From Anaerobiospirillum thomasii (GTDB lineage Bacteria > Pseudomonadota > Gammaproteobacteria > Enterobacterales > Succinivibrionaceae), in contig NZ_UAPU01000007.1 in the NCBI RefSeq assembly GCF_900445255.1, positions 574,001 to 638,000 of the forward strand: 64,000 nt of DNA. Direction: 5' to 3'. Every line of letters begins with the position of its first letter. Position 1 is the stretch's first letter. A program made the translations under genes and the position numbers. Shown here in pieces: positions 35,539 through 44,971 of the stretch. Below the pieces are notes generated by a model. It was given only the letters and a program-made list of their open reading frames with translations. It did not search any database and was not told where the DNA came from.

Positions 35539-38529
35539 TTAGTCTATAAACTCAGCAACCTCCGGCATAAGCACATTCTTAAACTCATCAACCAGAGCTT
35601 TTCTGAATTTAAATTTAGGTAATGGACTGTCAGTATGTGCACAGTAAGCATCATAGTCTGCCGCCTCTTTTAGTTTATTCTCATTGGCTATCTCGCCATT
35701 TCTAAAGTGCATAACCTCATATCTGACCGCATCAAGATCCATACCCCATTTTCTTGCAAACTTCTCAACTTCTTTATCAATAGCTATATTGCGCATTTTA
35801 TGGATTGATACAGAGACGTCCTCGTCATCAAAGGCTGATAGATCAACAAGTGCCTTATCCAGGATCTCATATAAAATACCTGCAAGTTTAGGGTTGCTTA
35901 CAGAGTACTCGCCTATAACCTTTCTGATCTCTGCAAGGTCGCTGTCACTGTGTCCTCCACTCTCGCCTTCTTTATTAGATAATGAGCGTACAAACTCACG
36001 TATGAGTTTGACAATATACTCATAATCTACTGTAACTTTATTAAAGGCAATAAGCTCGTAATCATCCAATATAGGATCATCTGTGCCATCTCCCCTACCA
36101 GAGCCTTCATCTCCATCAGGATTCTCAGGTGCCTCAGGGGCCTTTAACTCTTCTATAAGATTGCGATAATATCCTGCAAGCTCAATATATTCATCTTCAC
36201 TAAATTCATAAGGCTTTAACACCTCAGGTGTAAATTTTGAAAAAGCCTTAAGATGTGAGTAGTTAAAATCAAGATCTCTAAAGAGCTTTATAAATATCTT
36301 TTTTTCTTTGTCAGATAAGGTAAGAGTCTCCTCTGGCATCTTTATAAGCTTCCTAATGGCGCTGATTGCCTTTTCAAAATTTTTTAATACCTGCTCCCAG
36401 GACTCAGACACTGACTCAGTATCTCCTCCGCATGAGTACAAGGTAAGAGCCTCATCAATTGCATCCTTAAAGTCAAGAGGCATCTGACAGGTTACTATCT
36501 GTCCAAACTTCTTATACTCATTATAAATTCTGTTGGTTCTGGAAAAGGCCTGAATAATATGCTGAGGTTTCATAGGTGGCCTATCAAGAAAAACAGTTGA
36601 CAGACATGGAGCATCAAAGCCTGTCAGCAGTCTGTCCACCACTATAACCAGATCAAGCTGCTCTGAACGCTTGGCATACTTTTTCTTCTTTCTTGATAGT
36701 CTTTCATTGAGCTTTTCATTATAAGCTGCAATATTTTCAATGCTGTCATTTGTGCCAAACATAGCATTGTAATCATCAAGAGCCTCTTGCATAAGATCTT
36801 GATTAACCTGTGAGGCCTCATCATTTTCTGACAGTGAGTAAGTAATAGCAAATTTAGGAAAATCAGGCAGGGCTTTTAAAATATCCTCATCAATTTTAAG
36901 CTCATCCTCTCCATTTTTAACTTTCTTTAGAAGTTTATAGTATTCCTGTGCAATCCTGATTGAGCTTACAGTAAGCAGGCCCTCAAAGGTATTGCCACGG
37001 CCAAGATTCAATCCAAGCTTATGCTGTGATTTATTGAGAATGACATCAAGCACAGTACGCATGTGCTCCAAGCTTCCCTCAATTTCAAAATCAGTATTGG
37101 ATTTTGGATTAACCCCAAGATTTTCAATCATAAAGCCAAGTACAGCTTTATCGTGTATGGCTTCCTTGATAGTGTATTTATGCAGACATGGCCCGTAGAG
37201 CTCATCTGTAGTCTGTGGCAGATCGCCTTTTATGGCATATGAGTTTTCCTGAAATATTGGTGTACCGGTAAAACCAAACCATAAAGAGTTATGAAAGAAC
37301 TTTTTAATAACTCTCTGCATCTGTGGGGATACGGCTCTATGACACTCATCGACAACAAAAGCAAGACGCAGATTTTTAATCTTATTGTACTTAGAGCTGC
37401 CCTCCTCAAGCTTTTTATTAATCATGATTGTCAGTTTCTGCACAGTTGTAACAATCATGCGTCTGTTGTTATCTGACAGCTTTTTGATAAGGCTCTGTGT
37501 ATGATTTGTATCCTCAACATCAATAGTGTCATTTTCAGCATATGATTTAAATGCTGTTGATGTCTGCTGATCAAGATCTTTTCTGTCAATTAAAAATATG
37601 GTCTTATCAATTGATGGGATATCCATCAAAAGATTTCTTGTAGCCTTGTATGAGGTTAAGGTCTTGCCTGAGCCTGTTGTATGCCATATATAACCTGACT
37701 GACCTAACTTAGAGGCTCTTCTCATAGCCTGAATGGCATGGATCTGATATGGTCTTAAAAGAAGAAGTCTCTTAGCCTCATAATCAAGCACTTTATATTT
37801 AGTTACTATTTCATGGGCCTCAGGTATTTTTAATACAGATTTGGCAAAATCAAGATAATTGCCTACAGGTTTGTTATCCTCATCCACCCAGCCACTTAAA
37901 AAATCTATTTTAAGCTCTGACTCATCAGCTGCAGAAAAGTATTTTGTATCCACAACATTGCTTACAACAAACATCTGCACATTTGAAAATAGGCCTGTAA
38001 ATTTACCCTCTCTAATATACTTTTTAATCTGTCTAAAGCCTTCATGATAGGCATGAGACCTGCTTTTTAATTCGATATGGATTAAAGGCAGACCATTGAT
38101 TAAAAGCGTTACGTCAAATCTGCGAGATCTTGAGTGGTCCCCACCATCTTCATTTTTAAAGGCCTGATACTGATTTATAACCTCATAGGTTGTGGTACCA
38201 CCTGCAATATGTTCATTGTTTAGCACTAGTAGATGCAATGTTTCATTGCCTCTTTGTACATGAACCTGAACTCTGCCGTTTTCTCCTATAAGCCATTCAG
38301 CAGCATCATAGAATGAAGAATGAGAAACATCGTTTTTTATCTTGGCAAACTCCTGCTCAGATAAACAAGTATCTCCTAAAATATCCTTATTATTCTGCTC
38401 AAGAATATATTTAAAATTCTCCCAGAGCTTATCTTCATTGTTAAGATCGTCACGATAAGTCCACTGAGAGTCAGTTCTGCAGAGCTGGTCGATTAGTTTT
38501 TGTTCTATTTCTGATTCTAATTCAGCCAT
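35539..38529 (-). CDS. hsdR: Type I restriction endonuclease subunit R
   Basis: 996 residues. The N-terminal nuclease motif is visible as RRFDVTLLINGLPLIHIELKSR (D...ExK, split here by function only), near residues 140-165. Motor motifs follow: HTTGSGKTLTS (Walker A, ~285), FVVDECHR (DEAD-type box) and FGFTGTPIF, then the DRLLTGFDAP and QAFSRTNRIY blocks of superfamily-2 helicases. It translocates and cuts unmodified DNA as part of the R2M2S complex. Third gene of hsdM-hsdS-hsdR, 5 bp after hsdS. Confidence 0.95.
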   Translation of the reverse strand: MAELESEIEQKLIDQLCRTDSQWTYRDDLNNEDKLWENFKYILEQNNKDILGDTCLSEQEFAKIKNDVSHSSFYDAAEWLIGENGRVQVHVQRGNETLHLLVLNNEHIAGGTTTYEVINQYQAFKNEDGGDHSRSRRFDVTLLINGLPLIHIELKSRSHAYHEGFRQIKKYIREGKFTGLFSNVQMFVVSNVVDTKYFSAADESELKIDFLSGWVDEDNKPVGNYLDFAKSVLKIPEAHEIVTKYKVLDYEAKRLLLLRPYQIHAIQAMRRASKLGQSGYIWHTTGSGKTLTSYKATRNLLMDIPSIDKTIFLIDRKDLDQQTSTAFKSYAENDTIDVEDTNHTQSLIKKLSDNNRRMIVTTVQKLTIMINKKLEEGSSKYNKIKNLRLAFVVDECHRAVSPQMQRVIKKFFHNSLWFGFTGTPIFQENSYAIKGDLPQTTDELYGPCLHKYTIKEAIHDKAVLGFMIENLGVNPKSNTDFEIEGSLEHMRTVLDVILNKSQHKLGLNLGRGNTFEGLLTVSSIRIAQEYYKLLKKVKNGEDELKIDEDILKALPDFPKFAITYSLSENDEASQVNQDLMQEALDDYNAMFGTNDSIENIAAYNEKLNERLSRKKKKYAKRSEQLDLVIVVDRLLTGFDAPCLSTVFLDRPPMKPQHIIQAFSRTNRIYNEYKKFGQIVTCQMPLDFKDAIDEALTLYSCGGDTESVSESWEQVLKNFEKAISAIRKLIKMPEETLTLSDKEKKIFIKLFRDLDFNYSHLKAFSKFTPEVLKPYEFSEDEYIELAGYYRNLIEELKAPEAPENPDGDEGSGRGDGTDDPILDDYELIAFNKVTVDYEYIVKLIREFVRSLSNKEGESGGHSDSDLAEIRKVIGEYSVSNPKLAGILYEILDKALVDLSAFDDEDVSVSIHKMRNIAIDKEVEKFARKWGMDLDAVRYEVMHFRNGEIANENKLKEAADYDAYCAHTDSPLPKFKFRKALVDEFKNVLMPEVAEFID

Positions 38530-38534
38530 AATGA

Positions 38535-39770
38535 CTACTCCTGAGGAAACATGTTCTGAAGCAAGTACTGTTTTACTTTTTTTAATTCTTCACATTTACG
38601 CTGATGAAGGGTAATTAGGTTGCTAAGGGTAGTTATAATGTTTGCCAATTTTTGTTGTTCTCTTAGGGAGCATATTGGAACCTCTAGTTTTGAATAATCT
38701 TTTAAGTTGTAGTTGGTTCTACCATCACCAGTGGATAGCTTTAATGCTATACTTTTATGCTTATGTGTGTTTAGAAATGAACAAATAAAATTAGAGTCAA
38801 CTAGTTTATTGTTTGGTCTTGTTACAATAGTCGCAAATCCTATTGAATTTACTTCATTTTCTGAAATTACAGCAGATGTTCCAACATCTCCAGTATGCAC
38901 TGTAATTATATCGCCTAGCTTATGGCGTCGTGATTTGTTCGTCTCTGCAAAAGAATTTTTTAAATAAATTGGGTTTTCTTTAAGTACAAATTGACCATCT
39001 TGAATATCTGAGTTTCTTATAAGAAGAGTCCCTTTATTTGCATAATTTTCGGTCATTGTTGTTACTAACCCTATGAATATTTTACCAATATCAGTGACCT
39101 TACGCTGTTCCCAAGCGTCAGTAAAACCGGTAAATCGTAACTCTGGTTTTTCATTTCCATTTTCTGGAAACATTTTTTGAAGAAGAAATTTTTTAAGCGT
39201 TTTTAGCTGCTCACACTTACGCTGATGAAGGGTAATAAGATTATCAATATTTTTAAAAAAGATTCCTATGTTTTTTTGTTCTTCAAAAAAAGTTGGTAGC
39301 ATAAGTTTCATTTCATGCATTTGTTTTCTAGAAACTTCTATAAATGTCGAGCCAGCACCAACAGTTTCAGCGTATTTTTTTAACTCTAAGCTTCTTGAAA
39401 AAATGAAGTAAGAATCGAGAGAATTTTTGTGAGGAACAATTGACTGAAAACCTTGATTGGTACACCCTTCTTTCAATAATATTGCAGTTTTTCCTATTCC
39501 TGCTCTAGATGTAAATAACACTGTTCCTTTTGGAAGTATTTTTGCTGAACAATTTTTATATCCTATATCAGATATTTTTCTTTGACTTGATTCTAAATAT
39601 GTCTGATCTGATATTTCAGTAGGAGAGTACCAATTGATATTTCCATTCCAGTATAGTTTATTATTAGTATTTGGAGTTCCCCCGCCCACAATATCCGCTA
39701 CATCTCCTAACTTACGCAGTTCCCAAGCATCAGTAAAACCTTTAAATCTAATTTTTGGCACATTCTTCAT
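38535..39770 (-). CDS. hsdS: Type I restriction specificity subunit S (active copy)
   Basis: 411 residues with two target recognition domains (TRDs). Each TRD begins after FTDAWEL/QRK (residues ~12 and ~215) and ends with the spacer helix that includes LITLHQRKCE (residues ~175 and ~390). TRD1 has GGGTPNTNNKLYW...WYSPTEIS; TRD2 has HTGDVGTSAVISENEV. The start is MKNVPKIRFKGF, with the hsdM stop 2 bp before. The DNA for WEQR (TTGGGAACAGCGTAA) and for TLHQR (ACCCTTCATCAGCGTA) recurs, inverted, at the ends of the silent cassettes at 41583-42650. Confidence 0.95.
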   Translation of the reverse strand: MKNVPKIRFKGFTDAWELRKLGDVADIVGGGTPNTNNKLYWNGNINWYSPTEISDQTYLESSQRKISDIGYKNCSAKILPKGTVLFTSRAGIGKTAILLKEGCTNQGFQSIVPHKNSLDSYFIFSRSLELKKYAETVGAGSTFIEVSRKQMHEMKLMLPTFFEEQKNIGIFFKNIDNLITLHQRKCEQLKTLKKFLLQKMFPENGNEKPELRFTGFTDAWEQRKVTDIGKIFIGLVTTMTENYANKGTLLIRNSDIQDGQFVLKENPIYLKNSFAETNKSRRHKLGDIITVHTGDVGTSAVISENEVNSIGFATIVTRPNNKLVDSNFICSFLNTHKHKSIALKLSTGDGRTNYNLKDYSKLEVPICSLREQQKLANIITTLSNLITLHQRKCEELKKVKQYLLQNMFPQE

Positions 39771-39772
39771 AG

Positions 39773-41368
39773 TTAGACACCTGCAAAGATTTTACGTAAA
39801 CTCTCTATAGCGCACTTAGCCTCAGGTGTACTGTCATCGAGATCGTCAATCATAGCCATAAGTTCATTTGTTGCTTCTTTAATAGCATAATCAGTTTCTG
39901 TAATGCTTGTAGTCAGTTCAACAATATCAATAGGATCTTCTTCTTCACTGTTATCAATGTATCTAGGTATATTCAGATTAAAGTCATTTGCCTCAATATC
40001 TTCAAATGAAGCTAGATAAGCCCTCTTATCAACATTAGTACGGTTTTTGTATAACTCTATAACCTGATTTATATGCTCATCATGCATCACATTCTGCTTC
40101 TTTTCCTTACTAAACAGATCTGATGCATCAATAAACAGAACATCTCTTCCTTCTCTGTGTTTCTTCAATACTATGATGCAGGTTGGAATTGATGTGTTAA
40201 AAAACATATTAGCCGGCAGACCAATGACAGCGTAAATGGCTCCCTTTTTAAGTAATATCTCTCTTATAGTCCCCTCTGCTGCTCCTCTGAATAAAACACC
40301 ATGAGGAAGAACAATGGCCATTGTTCCTGTCTGCTTTAAATGATAGAAGCCATGCAGTAAAAAGGCATAGTCTGCTTTTGATTTAGGAGCAAGAGCGCCG
40401 CCATAATCCATAAAGCGCTCATCAGTCTTAAAGCCAGGATCAGCAGACCATTTTGATGAATATGGAGGATTCATTGTTACAAGATCAAACTCTGTCTCTT
40501 CATCTGTAGGCCAGTCAGCATCTAAAGTATCACCATTTCTTAAATGCTGATTTTCTGGAAGTACTGAATGCAGGAACATGTTCATTCTTGCCAGGTTGAA
40601 GGTTGATGTCATCAACTCCTGACCATAGTACTTAATAAAATCAGGGTGATTACTATAGTTTTTACAGCTTAGAAGTAAGGAGCCTGATCCCATACAAGGA
40701 TCATAAACCTGCAGGCCTTTTTTATCTTCCTGGCCTAACATTGCAATTTTACATAAGATCTGAGCTGGACCATGAGGAGTATAAAACTCACCGGCCTTTT
40801 TACCTGTCTCAGATGCAAACTGTCCAATTAAATACTCATAGGCATTGCCAAGTACATCACCGCGTGTATTAATAAGATCGGCGTCGGCAAGAACCTTGAT
40901 AAGCTCAGCTATAGTAGCAGATTGCTTGTGATCACTAGCTCCAAGTTTACTTGAATACAAGTCAACATCATCAAACAGATGGTTAAACAGTGAATCTGAC
41001 TCTTGAATCTTATTAAATGCCCTTTTTAATACTTCTCTGGTAAAAGTATTCTCATTTACTGATCTTAAGATACTTGTAAAAGTAAGATCTGGCTCAAGAG
41101 TATAGTGGCACGAGTCTTTGAGCTCTGAGAGGAGATCGGCCGCATCACTGTCGTTATATGCCTGAACATACACCTCAAGAGCCTTTTCCATTGACTCTGG
41201 TTTGGAATTTTCTACAAAGTCATATACTTTACACAAATAACTGTCTGACAAATACTTAAAGAAAACCAGACCAAGAAGATAGTTCTTGTATTCGTTGGCA
41301 TCCATTTTGCCACGAAGCACATCTGCGCATGACCACAGCACAGGTAAAAGGTTGGTAGAGTCAGACAT
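39773..41368 (-). CDS. hsdM: Type I DNA methyltransferase subunit M
   Basis: 531 residues, the usual HsdM length. Cofactor and catalytic motifs: FYTPHGPAQILCKI, then YDPCMGSGSLLLSC (AdoMet, motif I) and TMNPPYSSKW (NPPY, N6-adenine type). First gene of the operon, so its promoter should lie in 41369-41582, between it and the silent hsdS cassettes. With two S domains it methylates the bipartite target; without hsdR it acts as a plain methylase. Confidence 0.95.
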   Translation of the reverse strand: MSDSTNLLPVLWSCADVLRGKMDANEYKNYLLGLVFFKYLSDSYLCKVYDFVENSKPESMEKALEVYVQAYNDSDAADLLSELKDSCHYTLEPDLTFTSILRSVNENTFTREVLKRAFNKIQESDSLFNHLFDDVDLYSSKLGASDHKQSATIAELIKVLADADLINTRGDVLGNAYEYLIGQFASETGKKAGEFYTPHGPAQILCKIAMLGQEDKKGLQVYDPCMGSGSLLLSCKNYSNHPDFIKYYGQELMTSTFNLARMNMFLHSVLPENQHLRNGDTLDADWPTDEETEFDLVTMNPPYSSKWSADPGFKTDERFMDYGGALAPKSKADYAFLLHGFYHLKQTGTMAIVLPHGVLFRGAAEGTIREILLKKGAIYAVIGLPANMFFNTSIPTCIIVLKKHREGRDVLFIDASDLFSKEKKQNVMHDEHINQVIELYKNRTNVDKRAYLASFEDIEANDFNLNIPRYIDNSEEEDPIDIVELTTSITETDYAIKEATNELMAMIDDLDDSTPEAKCAIESLRKIFAGV

Positions 41369-41582
41369 AAAAATTCCTCAGGAAACACAAAAACAGGACA
41401 ATCATACAATAAAATTATACACCATAGTTTGCGCAAAGTAGCAAAACAATTACCTTCTAAGATTAAACTTACCAATCATCTCGATTAGATGTAAATAGCA
41501 ATTTTTTATTAGGTAATAAATTTTAATACTTATAAAAACTTCAAGTAATAAATATATGTTATCAAAGATTAGCTATTAAGTT
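41369..41582. promoter_or_regulatory. Region upstream of hsdM holding its promoter
   Basis: About 214 bp between the hsdM start and the first silent cassette. AT-rich; I see no single convincing promoter. Any inversion between hsdS and a cassette would flip this stretch along with hsdM. Confidence 0.4.
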
Positions 41583-42068
41583 TGGGAACAGCGTAATATT
41601 GGTGAGTTAGTAACAGAGAGTCATGAAAAAGGAAACAAAGGGCATAGAGCCCAAAAGCTCACTGTAAAATTATGGGGTAAAGGTGTTATTCCAAAATATG
41701 ATTTGGGCAGTAACAGTACCCAGTACTATATTCGGCATCAAAATCAATTTATTTATAGCAAGTTAGACTTTTTAAATGGAGCTTTTGCAGTTATTCCAAG
41801 TGAGTTAGAAGGCTTTGAATCGACGCTGGATTTACCGGCATTTGATTGTCATAGTATTAATCCATTCTTTCTGTATCATTATGTGGCTAGACCAAATTTT
41901 TATATAAAACATGGGATGATTGCTGATGGCAGTAGAAAAGCAAAAAGGGTACAGCCAAAGTCTTTTTTTAAGATGCCGGTCTGTGTTCCTAACCTAGATG
42001 TGCAATTAAAAATATGTACACTCTTTAACTGTTTAGACAATCTTATTACCCTTCATCAGCGTATGTGA
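41583..42068 (+). pseudogene. Silent hsdS TRD cassette 1 (no start codon)
   Basis: An open frame of 162 codons runs from WEQRNIGELV to LDNLITLHQRM and stop. It encodes exactly one target recognition domain bounded by the same WEQR and LITLHQR strings as the hsdS TRDs. It has no start codon or ribosome site. Its TRD (GKGVIPKYDLGSNSTQYY...) differs from both TRDs of the active gene. An uninterrupted frame with no start is the signature of a stored cassette, not of decay. Confidence 0.82.
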
Positions 42069-42131
42069 ATTTTAATTATTTACTTTAAAACTTAAAGTTA
42101 CATAAGTAATATTACTAATTTCAATTACACT

Positions 42132-42650
42132 TGGGAACAGCGTAGGTTAAACAACTACTTAGATGTATCTAATCAAAAAAATATCAATAACATATTTTTA
42201 AGGGAAGATGTTCTATCTGTATCAGGTGAGTTTGGAATTATTAACCAGATAAAATTTCACGGAAGATCTTTTGCTGGAGACTCTTTAGAAAAATATGGGG
42301 TGGTTAATAAAGGCGACGTTGTATATACAAAATCACCTTTAAAATCAAATCCATATGGAATAATTAGGGTTAATAAAGGTGATGCAGGAATAGTTTCTAC
42401 TCTATACGCAGTTTATAGCGTTAAATCAAATACTTATGCAAGTTTTATACAAGAATACTTTCAACTAGACTCAAGGCTTAATAAATATCTTCACCCTCTA
42501 GTAAATAAGGGCGCAAAAAATGACATGAAAATTTCTAGTGCAAATGCCTTAAAAGGCCTTGTCATATTTCCATCTACTAGAGAGCAAGTTAAGATTTCTT
42601 ACCTTTTAACTAAATTAGATAACCTTATTACCCTTCATCAGCGTATGTAA
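42132..42650 (+). pseudogene. Silent hsdS TRD cassette 2 (no start codon)
   Basis: The frame is open for 173 codons from WEQRRLNNYLDVSN to LDNLITLHQRM and stop. A different TRD again (INQIKFHGRSFAGDSLEKYG, then VVYTKSPLKSNPYGIIRV), bounded by the shared repeat strings and without a start. It lies 63 bp after cassette 1 in the same orientation and opposite to hsdS. Confidence 0.82.
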
Positions 42651-42725
42651 AAACTCAATTTTTACCCGTCGTTATATATATCAAGGCTTCATCATTTTTA
42701 TCACTTACAACATGAGGGCAGTAAT

Positions 42726-43661
42726 ATGTTAGACAAGATAACCTGCAATACGCTATTTATAGATTACTACAGGCAATGGATCAAGGTTTATAAGGAGGGT
42801 GCCATTCGCAAAGTAACGCTCAACAAATACCATATGACACTACGCTGGCTTGAAAGGCTTATCCCTACTCTGTCACTTAAGGATTTAAGCCGCATCAACT
42901 ATCAGCAGCTTTTAAATGACTATGCACAGGAGCATGAGCGTCAGACTACTATGGACTTTCATCATCAGCTAAAAGGTGCCATCTTGGATGCTGTGGATGA
43001 AGGACTGATTGATAGAGATCCGACACGCAAGGTCATCATCAAAGGCCGACAGCCTGGCAGTAAAAAGATCAAATATCTAAATCAGTTTGAACTGCACACT
43101 CTGCTCAAGTCATTGCACCTTGGCTCCAAAATTACCTGGGACTGGTTTATTCTGCTTGTTGCTAAAACAGGTATTCGCTTTTCAGAAGCTCTTGCCATAA
43201 CCCCAAAGGACTTTGACTTTTCACATCAGACTCTGTCTATCAATAAAACCTGGAACTACAAAGACAAGGAAGGCGGCTTTATGCCAACTAAAAACAAATC
43301 ATCTGTAAGAAAAATTCAAATTGACTGGCAGGTTGTGGTTCAATTCTCAGAGCTTTTAAAGGATAAAGATCCTGACAAGCCAATTTTCATCAAGGAGGGA
43401 CAGCAGGTGTATAACACTACAGTCAATGATATTCTTAGTAGACACTGCAGTAAACTTAAAATACCTGAAATCTCCATTCACGGTCTTAGGCATACCCATG
43501 CCTCATTACTGCTCTTTGCAGGTGTCACAATTGCCAGTGTGGCAAGACGCCTTGGTCATGCCAGCATGAACACCACACAAAAAACCTATTTGCACATTAT
43601 CCATGAACTTGAAAACCAGGACGTTGATCTTGTGATGCGATCCTTATCAAGTTTAAGTTAG
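42726..43661 (+). CDS. Tyrosine recombinase, probable hsdS cassette shuffler
   Basis: 311 residues. Catalytic residues of the phage-integrase family: Arg in KTGIRFSEAL, Lys in TKNKSSVRKI, HGLRHTHAS (H-x2-R), GHASMNTTQ (His) and Tyr in KTYLHI. The N-terminal half has the SAM-like core-binding domain. It lies 75 bp after the second silent cassette. Similar recombinases sit at invertible hsdS loci in Streptococcus, Bacteroides and Lactobacillus, where they switch target domains. Alternatively it could be a plain XerC/D-like integrase of a lost element. Confidence 0.85.
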   Translation: MLDKITCNTLFIDYYRQWIKVYKEGAIRKVTLNKYHMTLRWLERLIPTLSLKDLSRINYQQLLNDYAQEHERQTTMDFHHQLKGAILDAVDEGLIDRDPTRKVIIKGRQPGSKKIKYLNQFELHTLLKSLHLGSKITWDWFILLVAKTGIRFSEALAITPKDFDFSHQTLSINKTWNYKDKEGGFMPTKNKSSVRKIQIDWQVVVQFSELLKDKDPDKPIFIKEGQQVYNTTVNDILSRHCSKLKIPEISIHGLRHTHASLLLFAGVTIASVARRLGHASMNTTQKTYLHIIHELENQDVDLVMRSLSSLS

Positions 43662-43827
43662 TCGTCACAATTCCATGATGAGGCCTTTGCACTGTTCAAA
43701 TTTGTGCGCAACAGTGCAAAAAATCAACAAAGTTTTCAATTTTTCAACTTTTGTCAATTGCTCAATCGTTTACTTTTTATTAAATTTTCTATATTTATCA
43801 CATATTTGCAAAAGCTTATCATATAGA

Positions 43828-43843
43828 ATGTAAACGTTACCAC
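43828..43843 (+). promoter_or_regulatory. GalR-type operator before the regulator gene
   Basis: ATGTAAACGTTACCAC stands 31 bp before the start of the GalR-like gene. It is close to the E. coli gal external operator (GTGTAAACGATTCCAC, from memory) and shares TGTAAACGTT with the galE operator. It suggests that the regulator controls its own gene. A spacing-compatible -10/-35 pair is not clear. Confidence 0.7.
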
Positions 43844-43873
43844 TAAATACAGGCACAAGGTTATATTTTTTTC

Positions 43874-44887
43874 ATGGCAACTATTCGTGACGTAGCGCAA
43901 ATAGCTAATGTCTCTGTCGCTACAGTTTCAAGAGTTTTAAACGGATCAAGCAAGGTCAGTGACAAGGCCCGTGAGGCCGTGCTCAAGGCCCAGAAGGAGC
44001 TTGATTTTGTTTTAAATGCCAATGCCCGTGCCCTTGCCCATCAGGACAGTGAAACCATAGGTGTTGTAGTCTCTGACCTGTCCGATCCCTACTTTGGTCT
44101 TATGGTTAAATACTGTGAAAATGCAGCAAGACAAAGTGGTAATTCTCTTATCGTAACTCAGGGTTTTCATGATGAGCAGCGTGAGATTATGGCTATAGAT
44201 AATCTTATTTCACGCAACTGCCGAGGCATGATTGTCCACGCTTTGCGTATTGACGATGAGAAACTGTCCCACTATATGCAAAAAGTACCTACCATGATTT
44301 TAATCAACCGCACTTTAAAGGGTTTTGAAGAGCGCTGTTTAAATATCGACAACGTATCAGGCTACTATCTTGTAGGTCAGGAGCTTATTAAAAAGGGACA
44401 TAAAAAAATAGCCTTTGTAGGTTCATCCCATACTATTGCCGACGCCGCCGAGCGCCTTGAGGGTCTTAAAAAAGCCCTTTTAGAGAACAATATAAAAATG
44501 GATGAATCACTTATTGTGCTGCGTGAGCCTTATCTTGAAGGTGGTTTTGATGCTGCCTCAGAGCTTATAGAAAAAATGCAGCAGGGCCATAAATTTACTG
44601 CTGTGGCCTGCTATAACGATTATCTTGCAGCCGGCACCATGGCCCGCCTTACCGAGGCTGGCTATAAAATACCTGAGGATATTTCAGTTGTAGGCTTTGA
44701 TGATCTCTATCTTGCCCGCTGTACCAATCCGCCACTGACCACTGTGCACCATCCTGTGGATCAGATTGCCTGTCTTGCCATAGAGATGTCCATTGCTTTA
44801 TTCAAGCAAAAACATATCAAAAAAAACCATTTTGACATCTCACTGGTGCAAAGAAAATCAGTAAGAGATCTTAGTGTTGCCAACTAG
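43874..44887 (+). CDS. galR: LacI-family regulator, GalR/GalS type
   Basis: 337 residues. The N-terminal helix-turn-helix MATIRDVAQIANVSVATVSR and hinge ANARALA match the GalR/GalS pattern closely. The sugar-binding core has the GalS-like strings DLSDPYFGLMVK, MILINRTLKGFEERC, FTAVACYNDYLAAG and VVGFDDLYLARC. It should bind TGTAAACGTT-type operators as a dimer and let go when galactose is bound. The galETK operon with such an operator is 9.8 kb away. Either galR or galS fits; I use galR. Confidence 0.88.
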   Translation: MATIRDVAQIANVSVATVSRVLNGSSKVSDKAREAVLKAQKELDFVLNANARALAHQDSETIGVVVSDLSDPYFGLMVKYCENAARQSGNSLIVTQGFHDEQREIMAIDNLISRNCRGMIVHALRIDDEKLSHYMQKVPTMILINRTLKGFEERCLNIDNVSGYYLVGQELIKKGHKKIAFVGSSHTIADAAERLEGLKKALLENNIKMDESLIVLREPYLEGGFDAASELIEKMQQGHKFTAVACYNDYLAAGTMARLTEAGYKIPEDISVVGFDDLYLARCTNPPLTTVHHPVDQIACLAIEMSIALFKQKHIKKNHFDISLVQRKSVRDLSVAN

Positions 44888-44971
44888 GCTGCACCTGCCT
44901 TTTATTTTTTACAAAACATGCTCTATCCTGTATACTTTAGGTTGCTAAGAACTTAAATTTACAGGCAAAAT

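Noticed and set aside
41583-42650. The two start-less hsdS frames as ordinary decayed gene fragments
   Set aside because: Both are fully open, bounded at exactly the same codons as the active domains and followed by a recombinase. Decay would give random ends and stops.
42726-43661. Tyrosine recombinase as the integrase of an element with att sites in a tRNA gene
   Set aside because: No tRNA gene or long attachment-like repeat is seen nearby; the hsdS repeats explain its position better, although a former element cannot be excluded.
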